The notes under the pieces are model-generated. The model worked only from the letters and a program-made list of their open reading frames with translations, was not told the origin of the DNA and made no database searches. This document shows positions 8,099-17,237 of a stretch of DNA of 64,000 nucleotides, one piece after another. The translations under genes were made by a program, and so were the position numbers. Source of the DNA: Comamonadaceae bacterium (GTDB lineage Bacteria; Pseudomonadota; Gammaproteobacteria; Burkholderiales; Burkholderiaceae_C). The stretch spans positions 1-64,000 of the forward strand of contig CANFXC010000006.1 in assembly GCA_947450765.1 (NCBI GenBank), given 5' to 3'. The number at the start of each line of letters is the position of its first letter. The stretch's first letter is position 1.

Positions 8099-8661
8099 AA
8101 TTTGATCCCTTTGGCGCTCAGAGCCTTGCTGAGGGCCTGAACTGCGCGTGAACAGTGTGTTTTGACACTGCCTTCCGAGCAGCCCATGGCCGCAGCTGTT
8201 TCCGCAACGTCCATCTCCTCCCAATAACGCATCAGGAAGGCTTCTCGTTGACGTCCAGGCAATTCCTTTATCTGCAATTCGATCTGATGCATGGTTTGTG
8301 CCCGCTCGGTCGCGTCTTGTGCACTTTCCGTGCCTTCAGAGTCCACCAGGCTCTCCAAAGTTTCCAAAAGATCGAAATCGCCGTCGTCGCCGGCCGATTC
8401 GAATTCGTTCATGTTGGAGAACAGCGCATTGCGGGTTTTACGCCTGCGGAACCAGTCCAAGGTGTTGTTCGACAAGATGCGTTGAAACAGCATGGGCAAC
8501 TCAGCCGCGGGCTTGTCGCCGTAGTGCTGGGCCAGCTTCATCATGGTGTCTTGGACGATGTCAAGGGCCGCATCTTCGTCGCGCACGTGGTACATGCTGC
8601 GCTTGAAAGCGCGTTTTTCAACGCTCTTGAGAAAGTCGGAAAGTTCTTGTTCAGTTGCCAA
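8095..8661 (-). CDS. RNA polymerase sigma factor, ECF (sigma-70 region 2/region 4) type
   Basis: 188 residues. Region 2 spans about 15-80, with the core-binding and -10 recognition helices (DEDAALDIVQDTMMKLAQ, then TLDWFRRRKTRNA). An acidic linker (ESAGDDGDFDLLETLES) follows. Region 4 spans about 130-180 with the helix-turn-helix segment DVAETAAAMGCSEGSVKTHC. The frame starts with a TTG codon at 8661 (MATEQELSDF); no in-frame ATG lies nearby. Codons overlap with the next gene (DUF3619) by ATGA. It heads a six-gene train, so it probably controls or is co-expressed with envelope functions. The cognate promoter is not identified; I saw no classical GGAACTT/TCTGA pair upstream of the gene. Confidence 0.9.
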   Translation of the reverse strand: MATEQELSDFLKSVEKRAFKRSMYHVRDEDAALDIVQDTMMKLAQHYGDKPAAELPMLFQRILSNNTLDWFRRRKTRNALFSNMNEFESAGDDGDFDLLETLESLVDSEGTESAQDATERAQTMHQIELQIKELPGRQREAFLMRYWEEMDVAETAAAMGCSEGSVKTHCSRAVQALSKALSAKGIKL

Positions 8662-8744
8662 CGGTGATGCGTTCCGGTTGTCCCTGGGGCGTTCTTTTTC
8701 GTGTCGTCATTTTGTGTTGCCTGAACACGAGCTCAGGCGCGGGT

Positions 8745-8753
8745 GCCATAATA
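8745..8753 (+). promoter_or_regulatory. Candidate extended -10 promoter element for ilvB
   Basis: TGCCATAAT matches an extended -10 (TGn plus CATAAT, five of six to consensus). It lies about 150 bases before the ilvB start in the 240-bp divergent spacer with the sigma-factor gene. No good -35 hexamer sits 17 bases upstream, so the call is tentative. Confidence 0.3.
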
Positions 8754-8901
8754 CGCGCTGCAATTTAAAAAGCAAACGGGTCATGACTCGGCGGAATATA
8801 AGTCCGCTCATGGTTTTGGTCTCAAGTCTCGACGCTGTTTCACAAGAACGGGCGAAGAGGCACCCAAGTTATTTCGTTAGAGAAATTCACAAAGGTTCAT
8901 C

Positions 8902-10683
8902 ATGGAAATCTCCAAAGCGGAAATCGCTTCCGCCGCAGCTGCCTTGCAGCATGCCGACGACAAACACCCCGAGCTCATGGGCTCCGAAATTCTGGTCCGC
9001 GCACTCCAGCTTGAAAACGTCAAGCACATTTGGGGTTACCCCGGCGGTGCAGTTCTCTACATTTACGACGCGTTTTACAAACAAGACACGATTCAGCACG
9101 TGCTGGTCCGCCATGAGCAGGCTGCCGTTCACGCTGCTGATGGTTACGCCCGCGCCACCGGCGAAGTCGGCGTCGCGCTGGTGACGTCCGGCCCGGGTGT
9201 GACGAATGCCGTCACCGGTATTGCGACAGCTTATATGGACAGCATCCCGATGGTCATCATCACCGGTCAAGTGCCCACGCACGCGATTGGTCTGGATGCC
9301 TTTCAGGAGTGCGATACCGTTGGCATCACCCGCCCGATCGTCAAGCACAACTTCCTCGTCAAGGACGTGCGTGATTTGGCCGAAACGCTCAAGAAAGCCT
9401 TTCATATCGCTCGCACCGGACGTCCGGGCCCGGTGGTTGTGGACATTCCGAAAGACGTTTCCTTCAAGAAGTGCGCTTTTCACTACCCGGACACGGTTGA
9501 GATGCGCAGCTATAACCCGGTGCGTAAGGGTCACACGGGACAAATCCGCAAGGCCTTGCAGTTGCTGTTGGCGGCCAAGCGTCCCTACATTTACACCGGC
9601 GGCGGTGTGCTGCTGAGCAATGCCTCAGAAGAGTTGCGCACGCTGGTGAATATGCTCGGTTATCCGTGCACCAACACCTTGATGGGCTTGGGTGCGTTCC
9701 CGGCCAGCGACCCGAAGTTTCTGGGCATGTTGGGCATGCACGGCACGGTCGAGGCCAACAATGCCATGCAGCACTGCGACGTTTTGCTGGCTGTGGGTGC
9801 CCGTTTTGACGACCGCGTGATTGGCAACCCCAAGCACTTTGCGCAAAACGAACGCAAGATCATTCACATTGACATTGACCCGTCCAGCATCTCGAAGCGC
9901 GTCAAGGTCGATGTGCCCATCGTTGGTGACGTCAAGGACGTATTGACCGAACTGATCGCCATGATCCGTGAGTCGGGTCTCAAGCCTGACGCGAATGCCT
10001 TGGGCGGCTGGTGGGACACCATTGCCGGTTGGCGCAAGCGTGACTGCATGAAGTACAGCCTCGGCAGTGGCGATGTGATCAAGCCGCAGTATGTGGTCGA
10101 AACCCTCTGGAACATGACCAAGGACGCCGACACGTACATCACTTCTGATGTGGGTCAGCATCAGATGTGGGCCGCGCAATACTACAAGTTTGACGAGCCG
10201 CGCCGCTGGATCAACTCGGGTGGCTTGGGTACGATGGGTGTGGGCATTCCGTACGCTATGGGCGTCAAACTGGCCAGGCCGGACAGCGAAGTTTTCTGCG
10301 TCACCGGTGAAGGCTCGGTGCAGATGTGCATCCAAGAACTCTCGACTTGCTTGCAGTACAACACGCCGATCAAGATCGTCGCGCTGAACAACCGCTATCT
10401 CGGCATGGTGCGCCAGTGGCAGCAAGTTGAGTACGCCGGCCGCTACAGCAGCAGCTACATGGACGCACTGCCCGACTTCGTCAAACTGGCTGAGGCTTAC
10501 GGCCACGTCGGCATGCTCATTGAGCGTCCTGAGGATGTGGAGCCAGCCTTGCGTGAAGCGCGCCGGTTGAAGGACCGCACGGTGTTCATGGACTTCCGCA
10601 CGGACCCGACCGAGAACGTCTTCCCGATGGTTCAGGCCGGCAAGGGCATCACTGAAATGCTGCTGGGGAGCGAAGACCTTTAA
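8902..10683 (+). CDS. ilvB: Acetolactate synthase, large (catalytic) subunit
   Basis: Condenses two pyruvates to acetolactate, or pyruvate plus 2-oxobutyrate to acetohydroxybutyrate, using thiamine diphosphate. This is the first common step of valine, leucine and isoleucine synthesis. The 593 residues show the PYR domain with the catalytic glutamate segment VRHEQAAVHAADGYARATG, the FAD-related centre (RFDDRVIG) and the C-terminal thiamine-diphosphate domain with GEGSVQM and the paired asparagines of VALNNRYLGMVRQWQ. It is followed by the regulatory subunit gene ilvN after 166 bp. The start at 8902 gives MEISKAEIASA; the preceding bases AAAGGTTCATC give only a weak ribosome-binding site. Confidence 0.97.
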   Translation: MEISKAEIASAAAALQHADDKHPELMGSEILVRALQLENVKHIWGYPGGAVLYIYDAFYKQDTIQHVLVRHEQAAVHAADGYARATGEVGVALVTSGPGVTNAVTGIATAYMDSIPMVIITGQVPTHAIGLDAFQECDTVGITRPIVKHNFLVKDVRDLAETLKKAFHIARTGRPGPVVVDIPKDVSFKKCAFHYPDTVEMRSYNPVRKGHTGQIRKALQLLLAAKRPYIYTGGGVLLSNASEELRTLVNMLGYPCTNTLMGLGAFPASDPKFLGMLGMHGTVEANNAMQHCDVLLAVGARFDDRVIGNPKHFAQNERKIIHIDIDPSSISKRVKVDVPIVGDVKDVLTELIAMIRESGLKPDANALGGWWDTIAGWRKRDCMKYSLGSGDVIKPQYVVETLWNMTKDADTYITSDVGQHQMWAAQYYKFDEPRRWINSGGLGTMGVGIPYAMGVKLARPDSEVFCVTGEGSVQMCIQELSTCLQYNTPIKIVALNNRYLGMVRQWQQVEYAGRYSSSYMDALPDFVKLAEAYGHVGMLIERPEDVEPALREARRLKDRTVFMDFRTDPTENVFPMVQAGKGITEMLLGSEDL

Positions 10684-10686
10684 GTT

Positions 10687-10819
10687 CTAAAGCGCTTGCC
10701 GCTTTAGTCAAACGAGGCGTTGAGGCCGTGATGGCTTATTCGCCTTGCCCCATTTTGTCCATTGACCCGATTCAAGACGAATCTATTGCCTGCCAAGCCT
10801 GCACATTACCGTGTGCAGG
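10687..10819 (+). repeat. Two hairpins in the ilvB-ilvN spacer
   Basis: CTAAAGCG (10687-10694) pairs with CGCTTTAG (10700-10707) immediately after the ilvB stop. CCTGCACA (10798-10805) pairs with TGTGCAGG (10812-10819) just ahead of the ilvN ribosome-binding site. Neither is followed by a U-tract, so these are mRNA structures rather than terminators. They could set relative expression of the two subunits. Confidence 0.5.
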
Positions 10820-10849
10820 GGAGGGCAGCGAAAAGAGGAATCCATTCTT

Positions 10850-11341
10850 ATGAAACACATCATTGCTGTCCTGCTCGAAAACGAACCCGGTGCGCTGTCG
10901 CGCGTGGTTGGTCTTTTCTCTGCCCGGGGTTACAACATCGAGAGTCTGACCGTGGCACCCACGGAAGACCCCAGCTTGTCGCGCATGACGATCCAGACCA
11001 CGGGTTCGGACGACGTCATTGAGCAGATCACCAAGCACCTGAACCGGCTCATCGAAGTGGTCAAAGTGGTTGATCTGACCGAAGGCGCGTACACCGAGCG
11101 TGAGCTCATGATGGTCAAGGTTCGCGCGGTCGGTAAAGAGCGCGAGGAAATGAAGCGCATGGCGGACATTTTTCGCGGTCGCATCATCGACGTCACCGAG
11201 AAGAGCTACACCATTGAGCTGACCGGCGACCTGACGAAAAACGACGCATTCCTAGAGGCCATTGAGCGCAGTGCCATTTTGGAAACTGTGCGCACGGGCG
11301 CGAGCGGTATTGGCCGGGGTGAGAGAATCCTGCGGGTTTGA
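10850..11341 (+). CDS. ilvH: Acetolactate synthase, small (regulatory) subunit
   Basis: Binds the large subunit and confers valine feedback inhibition. The 163 residues consist of an N-terminal ACT domain (MKHIIAVLLENEPGALSRVV, then GYNIESLTVAPT) and the conserved C-terminal domain ending in TGASGIGRGERILRV. The ATG at 10850 has AAGAGGAA upstream; the 13-codon extension in the ORF track is not family-like. It is part of the ilvB-ilvH-ilvC run. Confidence 0.96.
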   Translation: MKHIIAVLLENEPGALSRVVGLFSARGYNIESLTVAPTEDPSLSRMTIQTTGSDDVIEQITKHLNRLIEVVKVVDLTEGAYTERELMMVKVRAVGKEREEMKRMADIFRGRIIDVTEKSYTIELTGDLTKNDAFLEAIERSAILETVRTGASGIGRGERILRV

Positions 11342-11365
11342 AGTTCAGTTGTCCGTTCGCGCGTT

Positions 11366-12485
<1,120 letters not shown>

Positions 12486-12520
12486 TGCAGGCCGGGCCTT
12501 TTTGGCCCGGACGGTTATCG

Positions 12521-12554
12521 GAAAAAGCCGCGCAAGCGATTGCGCGGCTTTTTC
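12521..12554 (+). terminator. Intrinsic terminator after ilvC
   Basis: GAAAAAGCCGCGCA pairs perfectly with TGCGCGGCTTTTTC around an AGCGAT loop, giving a 14-bp stem ending in a U-tract. A smaller hairpin, GGCCGGGCC-TTTTT-GGCCCGG, lies just upstream at about 12490-12511. Confidence 0.92.
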
Positions 12555-12689
12555 ATTTGAAGTCTCATCATGTCAGCTGGATGCATGCGCAAGTGTGGCG
12601 TTTGGTATCCTCCATGCTTGATGGCGTATTGCCTTCGTTAATAAATGCTGCTGACGAACTGGCGGTTAACCCGACCTGGAGCGTGTCCC

Positions 12690-13502
12690 ATGAGTGATGG
12701 TGAAGATTCTGAATTGGCTTCTGGCGAAGTCCTGGCGCGCAAGCGCAGCAAGGGCATTTACATCCTACCCAACCTCTTCACGCTGGCGGCCCTGTTCGGT
12801 GGTTTTTATGCCATCGTGATGGCCATGAACGGCCGCTTCGACCAAGCCGCTATTGGCGTTTTTTGTGCCATGGTGCTAGACAGTCTGGATGGTCGCGTGG
12901 CGCGCATGACGAACACGCAGAGCGCCTTTGGTGAGCAGATGGATTCGCTGTCGGACATGGTGTCTTTTGGTGCCGCTCCGGCTTTGATCGCTTACGTGTG
13001 GGCCTTGACCAGCCTCGGGCGTTGGGGCTGGATTGCGGCGTTTGTTTATTGCGCTTGTGCCGCCTTGAGGCTGGCGCGCTTCAACGTCAATACCGCCGTC
13101 GTTGACAAACGGTTTTTCCAAGGTTTGCCTTCGCCTGCTGCGGCTGCGTTGGTGGCCGGCTTCATCTGGTTGTTGACTGACCTAGGTGTGAGCGGTCAAG
13201 AAGTCCGCTGGCCCATGTTTGCCCTGATGCTCTATTCGGGCTTGACCATGGTCACCAACGTCCCTTTTTACAGTTTCAAGGATTTGAGCTTGAAGCGTAG
13301 CGTGCCCTTCGTGGTGATCGTGGCGATTGCGTTAGGCATTGCGGTGATCAACATTCATCCCCCCATCGTGATGTTTGCATTGTTCGTGGTGTACGGCTTT
13401 TCGGGCTATGCACTGTACGGCTGGCGCAAAACCAAGGGCTTGCAGACCAGCGTGATTTCAACCTCAACGGATGAACCCGACGAACGCGGTTTGCACAAAT
13501 AA
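12690..13502 (+). CDS. pssA: CDP-diacylglycerol-serine O-phosphatidyltransferase
   Basis: Makes phosphatidylserine, the precursor of phosphatidylethanolamine, in the inner membrane. The 270-residue polytopic protein carries the CDP-alcohol phosphatidyltransferase signature as LDSLDGRVARMTNT followed by FGEQMDSLSDM (the D..DG..AR...G...D...D pattern). The ATG at 12690 gives MSDGEDSEL; the upstream track start is not supported. The position between ilvC and leuA is a conserved betaproteobacterial order. No shared metabolic logic with leucine synthesis is evident. Confidence 0.95.
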   Translation: MSDGEDSELASGEVLARKRSKGIYILPNLFTLAALFGGFYAIVMAMNGRFDQAAIGVFCAMVLDSLDGRVARMTNTQSAFGEQMDSLSDMVSFGAAPALIAYVWALTSLGRWGWIAAFVYCACAALRLARFNVNTAVVDKRFFQGLPSPAAAALVAGFIWLLTDLGVSGQEVRWPMFALMLYSGLTMVTNVPFYSFKDLSLKRSVPFVVIVAIALGIAVINIHPPIVMFALFVVYGFSGYALYGWRKTKGLQTSVISTSTDEPDERGLHK

Positions 13503-13527
13503 AGCCATACCGGTGATCGTTCTTGTC

Positions 13528-13558
13528 TTGACCGATCGCCCAAATTTTGTGATACATT
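13528..13558 (+). promoter_or_regulatory. Candidate promoter for the leu leader and leuA operon
   Basis: TTGACC at 13528-13533 is a good -35. The -10 is either GATACA (13551, 17-bp spacer, with TG one base upstream) or TACATT (13553, 19-bp spacer). Either would start RNA at about 13562-13566, at or next to the leader ATG. This would make the leader transcript nearly leaderless, in agreement with the absence of a Shine-Dalgarno sequence. Confidence 0.45.
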
Positions 13559-13565
13559 GTTTGCT

Positions 13566-13619
13566 ATGAATTTGATTTCGCTTGCCCTACTACTACCTCC
13601 CTGCGGGCGGAGACGGTAG
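13566..13619 (+). CDS. leuL: Leucine-operon leader peptide, 17 aa
   Basis: A short ORF missing from the track encodes MNLISLALLLPPCGRRR. It has five leucines, including three consecutive CTA codons, which are rare in a G+C-rich genome, plus one isoleucine. It stops at TAG, 22 bases before an intrinsic terminator, and the leuA genes follow. This is the standard layout of a ribosome-stalling attenuator that senses charged leucyl-tRNA. AGACGG (13611-13616), at the end of the ORF, is complementary to CCGTCT (13646-13651) in and beside the terminator's left arm, and could form the antiterminator when ribosomes stall at the CTA run. Confidence 0.8.
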   Translation: MNLISLALLLPPCGRRR

Positions 13620-13640
13620 CGCGCACGCGTTATCCCATCA

Positions 13641-13673
13641 ACGGCCCGTCTGCATTAGCAACGGGCCGTTTTT
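13641..13673 (+). terminator. Leucine attenuator terminator
   Basis: ACGGCCCGT (13641-13649) pairs perfectly with ACGGGCCGT (13661-13669), followed by a U-tract, between the leader peptide and leuA. The alternative pairing with AGACGG at 13611-13616 would disrupt the left arm. Confidence 0.88.
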
Positions 13674-13724
13674 CATTGGCAAGTCGGTTTTTTGTTTTTT
13701 ACTTTTCACACTGTCGAGATAAAA

Positions 13725-15428
13725 ATGTTGAACACACCCTCAAGCAAATACAAAGCCTTCCCGCCGGTTCATTTGACCGACCGTACTTGGCCAGATGCCG
13801 TGCTGACTGCCGCGCCGATCTGGTGCAGTGTCGATTTGCGGGACGGCAACCAAGCCTTGATTGAGCCGATGGACATTCCCCGCAAGCTCAAGATGTTCGA
13901 GATGCTGGTGAAGATCGGCTTCAAAGAAATTGAAGTGGGTTTTCCATCTGCTTCTCAAACAGAATTTGACTTTTTGCGCCGCCTGATCGACGAGAACCTG
14001 ATCCCGGATGACGTCACGATTCAAGTGCTGACGCAGGCGCGCGAGCCCTTAATTCGGCGCACGTTTGAAGCGCTCCAAGGTGCCAAGAAAGCCATCGTCC
14101 ACCTGTACAACGCAACAGCACCTGTCATGCGCCGGGTCGTGCTTGGCATGAATGAAGACGAGATCGTTGCTTTGGCCATTGCCAACGCTCGTTTGTTTCA
14201 GCAACTGGCTGCAGCGCAACCGGCGACGCGCTGGACTTTTCAATACTCGCCTGAGATGTGGTCGGGCACCGAGCTGGCATTTTCAAAACGCGTGGTCGAT
14301 GCCGTCACTGACGTGTGGCAACCGACACCCGAGCACAAGTGCATCATCAACTTGCCATCGACGGTCGAGCATTCAACGCCGAATATTTTTGCCGACATGA
14401 TGGAGTGGATGCATCGGCATCTGGCGCGGCGTGACGCGATCGTGATCTCAGTTCATCCGCACAACGACCGCGGCACAGGCACAGCCGCAGGCGAGTTGGC
14501 GTTGATGGCTGGTGCAGATCGGATTGAAGGCTGTTTGTTTGGCAATGGCGAGCGGACCGGCAATGTCGATCTGGTCAATATCGCGCTGAATCTTTACACC
14601 CAGGGCGTCTCGCCCGGCCTCGATTTTTCGGACATCGATGAAGTGCGGCGAACGGTCGAGTATTGCAACCAGTTGCCGGTGCATCCGCGTCATCCGTATG
14701 CCGGTGATTTGGTTTACACATCGTTCTCCGGCTCGCACCAAGATGCCATTAAAAAAGCCTTCGCCGCGCGTCGTGACGGCGACGTCTGGGACATACCTTA
14801 TTTGCCGATTGACCCGATGGACTTGGGGCGCAGCTATGAGGCTGTCATTCGCGTCAACAGCCAGTCGGGCAAGGGCGGCATTGCCTATTTGCTTGAGCAT
14901 GAATTTGGCCTGGAGTTGCCGCGTCGTCTTCAGATCGAATTCAGTCAAGTGGTGCAGAGCGTGATGGACGCCAGTGGCAAAGAACTCACAGCGCAGGACC
15001 TGTTCGACTTGTTTCAGACCACCTATGGTGTGCAGACCGTGGTCGCCCCTGAGCGCCTGATGATTGAAGAAAGCACGCGGCCTGAAGGCAAGGTTTTTAG
15101 CATCAAGGCCGACGTGCGCTTGGGTACCCAGGTCCACGCCATTCACGGCAGCGGCACCGGACCCATAGACGCCTTTGTGGCGGGTCTGATGGCGGCGACC
15201 GGGCAGCTGATTCGCGTGCTTGATTACCGCGAACATTCGATCGGATCGGGCGCGAGCGCACAGGCCGTGGCTTACCTCGAATTGCGCATCAATGAGGAGA
15301 CGCTTTTCGGCGTCGGTATGGATGGCAACATCGTCTCGGCTTCACTCAAGGCCATTGTTTCAGGGCTGCAGCGAAGTCAGGCTGGACGCGGCAATTTAGC
15401 CTCTGTCAGCGCTACCATTGCAGATTGA
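13725..15428 (+). CDS. leuA: 2-isopropylmalate synthase, long form (TIGR00970, fungal/actinobacterial-type)
   Basis: Condenses acetyl-CoA with 2-oxoisovalerate, the committed step of leucine synthesis. The 567 residues begin [20 protein letters not shown] and carry the catalytic start [18 protein letters not shown], both typical of the long-form family. A TIM-barrel metal site is visible as [12 protein letters not shown], and a C-terminal regulatory domain is at about 430-567. I chose the ATG at 13725 rather than the track's 13692. It is preceded by a leucine leader attenuator and followed after 38 bp by a second, bacterial-type isopropylmalate synthase. The two are only distantly related. 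Confidence 0.94.
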   Translation: MLNTPSSKYKAFPPVHLTDRTWPDAVLTAAPIWCSVDLRDGNQALIEPMDIPRKLKMFEMLVKIGFKEIEVGFPSASQTEFDFLRRLIDENLIPDDVTIQVLTQAREPLIRRTFEALQGAKKAIVHLYNATAPVMRRVVLGMNEDEIVALAIANARLFQQLAAAQPATRWTFQYSPEMWSGTELAFSKRVVDAVTDVWQPTPEHKCIINLPSTVEHSTPNIFADMMEWMHRHLARRDAIVISVHPHNDRGTGTAAGELALMAGADRIEGCLFGNGERTGNVDLVNIALNLYTQGVSPGLDFSDIDEVRRTVEYCNQLPVHPRHPYAGDLVYTSFSGSHQDAIKKAFAARRDGDVWDIPYLPIDPMDLGRSYEAVIRVNSQSGKGGIAYLLEHEFGLELPRRLQIEFSQVVQSVMDASGKELTAQDLFDLFQTTYGVQTVVAPERLMIEESTRPEGKVFSIKADVRLGTQVHAIHGSGTGPIDAFVAGLMAATGQLIRVLDYREHSIGSGASAQAVAYLELRINEETLFGVGMDGNIVSASLKAIVSGLQRSQAGRGNLASVSATIAD

Positions 15429-15466
15429 CGGATTGAATAAGCTCAGCAGACTTCAGGAGACACGAC

Positions 15467-17005
15467 ATGGCCGATAAATTGATTATTTTTGATACCACCT
15501 TGCGCGATGGTGAACAATCTCCGGGTGCGTCCATGACCCGTGACGAAAAGCTGCGCATTGCACGCCAGCTTGAGCGACTCAAAGTCGATGTGATCGAGGC
15601 TGGTTTTGCTGCCAGCTCGAACGGTGATTTTGAGGCCGTGCAGGCGATCGCCAATGCGATCAAGGACTCGACGATCTGCTCGTTGGCACGCGCCAATGAC
15701 CGCGATATTTCACGCGCTGCTGAAGCCCTGAAAGGCGCACGTTCAGCGCGTATTCACACCTTCATCGCCACCAGCGCCCTGCACATGGAGAAGAAGCTTC
15801 GCATGACGCCAGAGCAGGTGTTGGAGCAGGCCAAACTGTCTGTGCGATTTGCGCGCAATTTGGTGGCTGATGTTGAGTTCAGCCCGGAAGACGGCTACCG
15901 CAGCGACATCGATTACCTGTGCCGCGTGATCGAAGCTGTTATCCAAGAAGGTGCGACCACCATCAACGTGCCCGACACCGTGGGTTATGCCGTGCCGGAG
16001 CTTTATGGCAACTTCATCAAGACACTGCGTGAGCGCGTGCCCAACAGCGACAAGGCGATCTGGTCGGTGCATTGTCACAACGACCTCGGCATGGCGGTGG
16101 CCAATTCCTTGGCCGGCGTGATGATTGGCGGTGCACGCCAAGTCGAGTGCACCATCAATGGCTTGGGTGAACGTGCTGGCAATTGCGCACTTGAAGAAAT
16201 CGTCATGGCTGTGAAAACGCGTCGTGATTACTTCAATCTCGACATGAATGTCGATGCCTTGCAGATTCTGGCGGCCAGCCGGATGGTCAGTCAGACAACC
16301 GGTTTTGTGGTGCAGCCTAACAAAGCTGTGGTCGGCGCCAACGCCTTCGCCCATGCCTCCGGCATCCATCAGGACGGCATGCTCAAGGCCCGTGAAACTT
16401 ACGAGATCATGCGCGCCGAAGATGTCGGCTGGACAGCCAGTAAGATCATCTTGGGTAAGCTCAGCGGCCGTAACGCTTTCAAGCAGCGCTTGCTAGACCT
16501 CGGCGTGCAGATGGAAAGCGAGACCGACATCAACAACGCCTTTGCAAAATTCAAGGAGCTGGCTGACCGGAAAAGCGAGATTTTTGATGAAGATATCTTG
16601 GCGCTGGTCAGCGATGCCAGTGTTTTGCAGGAGCGCGAGCCATACGGCTTTGTGGCTTTGTCGCAGCACAGCGAAACCGGTGAGCGCCCGCAAGCCAGTG
16701 TCACCTTCACCGTCAATGGGCAAGAGGTTCAAGGCAACTCAGACGGCAATGGACCGGTTGATGCCTCACTCAAAGCGATTGAAACCCATGTCAAGAGCGG
16801 TGCTGAAATGGTCTTGTACTCGGTCAACGCGATCAGCGGATCGACCGAAAGCCAGGGCGAAGTCACCGTGCGTTTGCAAAGCAGTGGCCGCATCGTTAAC
16901 GGCGTCGGATCTGATCCTGATATCGTCGTGGCATCTGCAAAAGCCTACTTGAGTGCCTTGAGTAAGCTGCACAGCAAGGCTGACCGTGTGCCTGCGCAGG
17001 GTTGA
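15467..17005 (+). CDS. leuA: 2-isopropylmalate synthase, bacterial type (TIGR00973)
   Basis: Same reaction as the preceding gene but from the other subfamily. It has 512 residues, the catalytic [11 protein letters not shown] near residues 14-24, the metal site [15 protein letters not shown], and [11 protein letters not shown]. The linker and C-terminal LeuA allosteric domain (about 400-500, ending in [14 protein letters not shown]) are present. Its AGGAGACACGAC ribosome-binding site is good. In many betaproteobacteria this form alone follows pssA, so the long form upstream is the extra gene. One of the two may serve a related substrate or respond differently to leucine. Confidence 0.95.
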   Translation: MADKLIIFDTTLRDGEQSPGASMTRDEKLRIARQLERLKVDVIEAGFAASSNGDFEAVQAIANAIKDSTICSLARANDRDISRAAEALKGARSARIHTFIATSALHMEKKLRMTPEQVLEQAKLSVRFARNLVADVEFSPEDGYRSDIDYLCRVIEAVIQEGATTINVPDTVGYAVPELYGNFIKTLRERVPNSDKAIWSVHCHNDLGMAVANSLAGVMIGGARQVECTINGLGERAGNCALEEIVMAVKTRRDYFNLDMNVDALQILAASRMVSQTTGFVVQPNKAVVGANAFAHASGIHQDGMLKARETYEIMRAEDVGWTASKIILGKLSGRNAFKQRLLDLGVQMESETDINNAFAKFKELADRKSEIFDEDILALVSDASVLQEREPYGFVALSQHSETGERPQASVTFTVNGQEVQGNSDGNGPVDASLKAIETHVKSGAEMVLYSVNAISGSTESQGEVTVRLQSSGRIVNGVGSDPDIVVASAKAYLSALSKLHSKADRVPAQG

Positions 17006-17150
17006 AATGCATGTTACTTGAGGTCATTGGCGGTAATAGTGTGAAAAAATGGCTTACATTACCCCGACTTTACCGGTGCGATGCTCGCAGGCTTGTCGAT
17101 TCGGAGTCAGCCCATTTTTTACATGAATAAACTCTCGCAAGTTTTTGATA

Positions 17151-17179
17151 TTGCGTGCTTTTTTGTATTTGGATACACT
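17151..17179 (+). promoter_or_regulatory. Candidate sigma-70 promoter for the endopeptidase gene
   Basis: TTGCGT at 17151-17156 and TACACT at 17174-17179 are 17 bases apart, about 60 bases before the ATG at 17238, in an A+T-rich stretch of the 232-bp spacer after leuA. Confidence 0.4.
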
Positions 17180-17237
17180 ATCGAGCAACCTGCTACACGT
17201 AGTTTTTCATTTTTATACTCAAGAAGACCAACCAACC

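Noticed and set aside
8783-8901. Possible leader peptide (MTRRNISPLMVLVSSL) upstream of ilvB
   Set aside because: The frame has no stop codon before ilvB and no terminator follows, so it cannot work as a classic attenuator.
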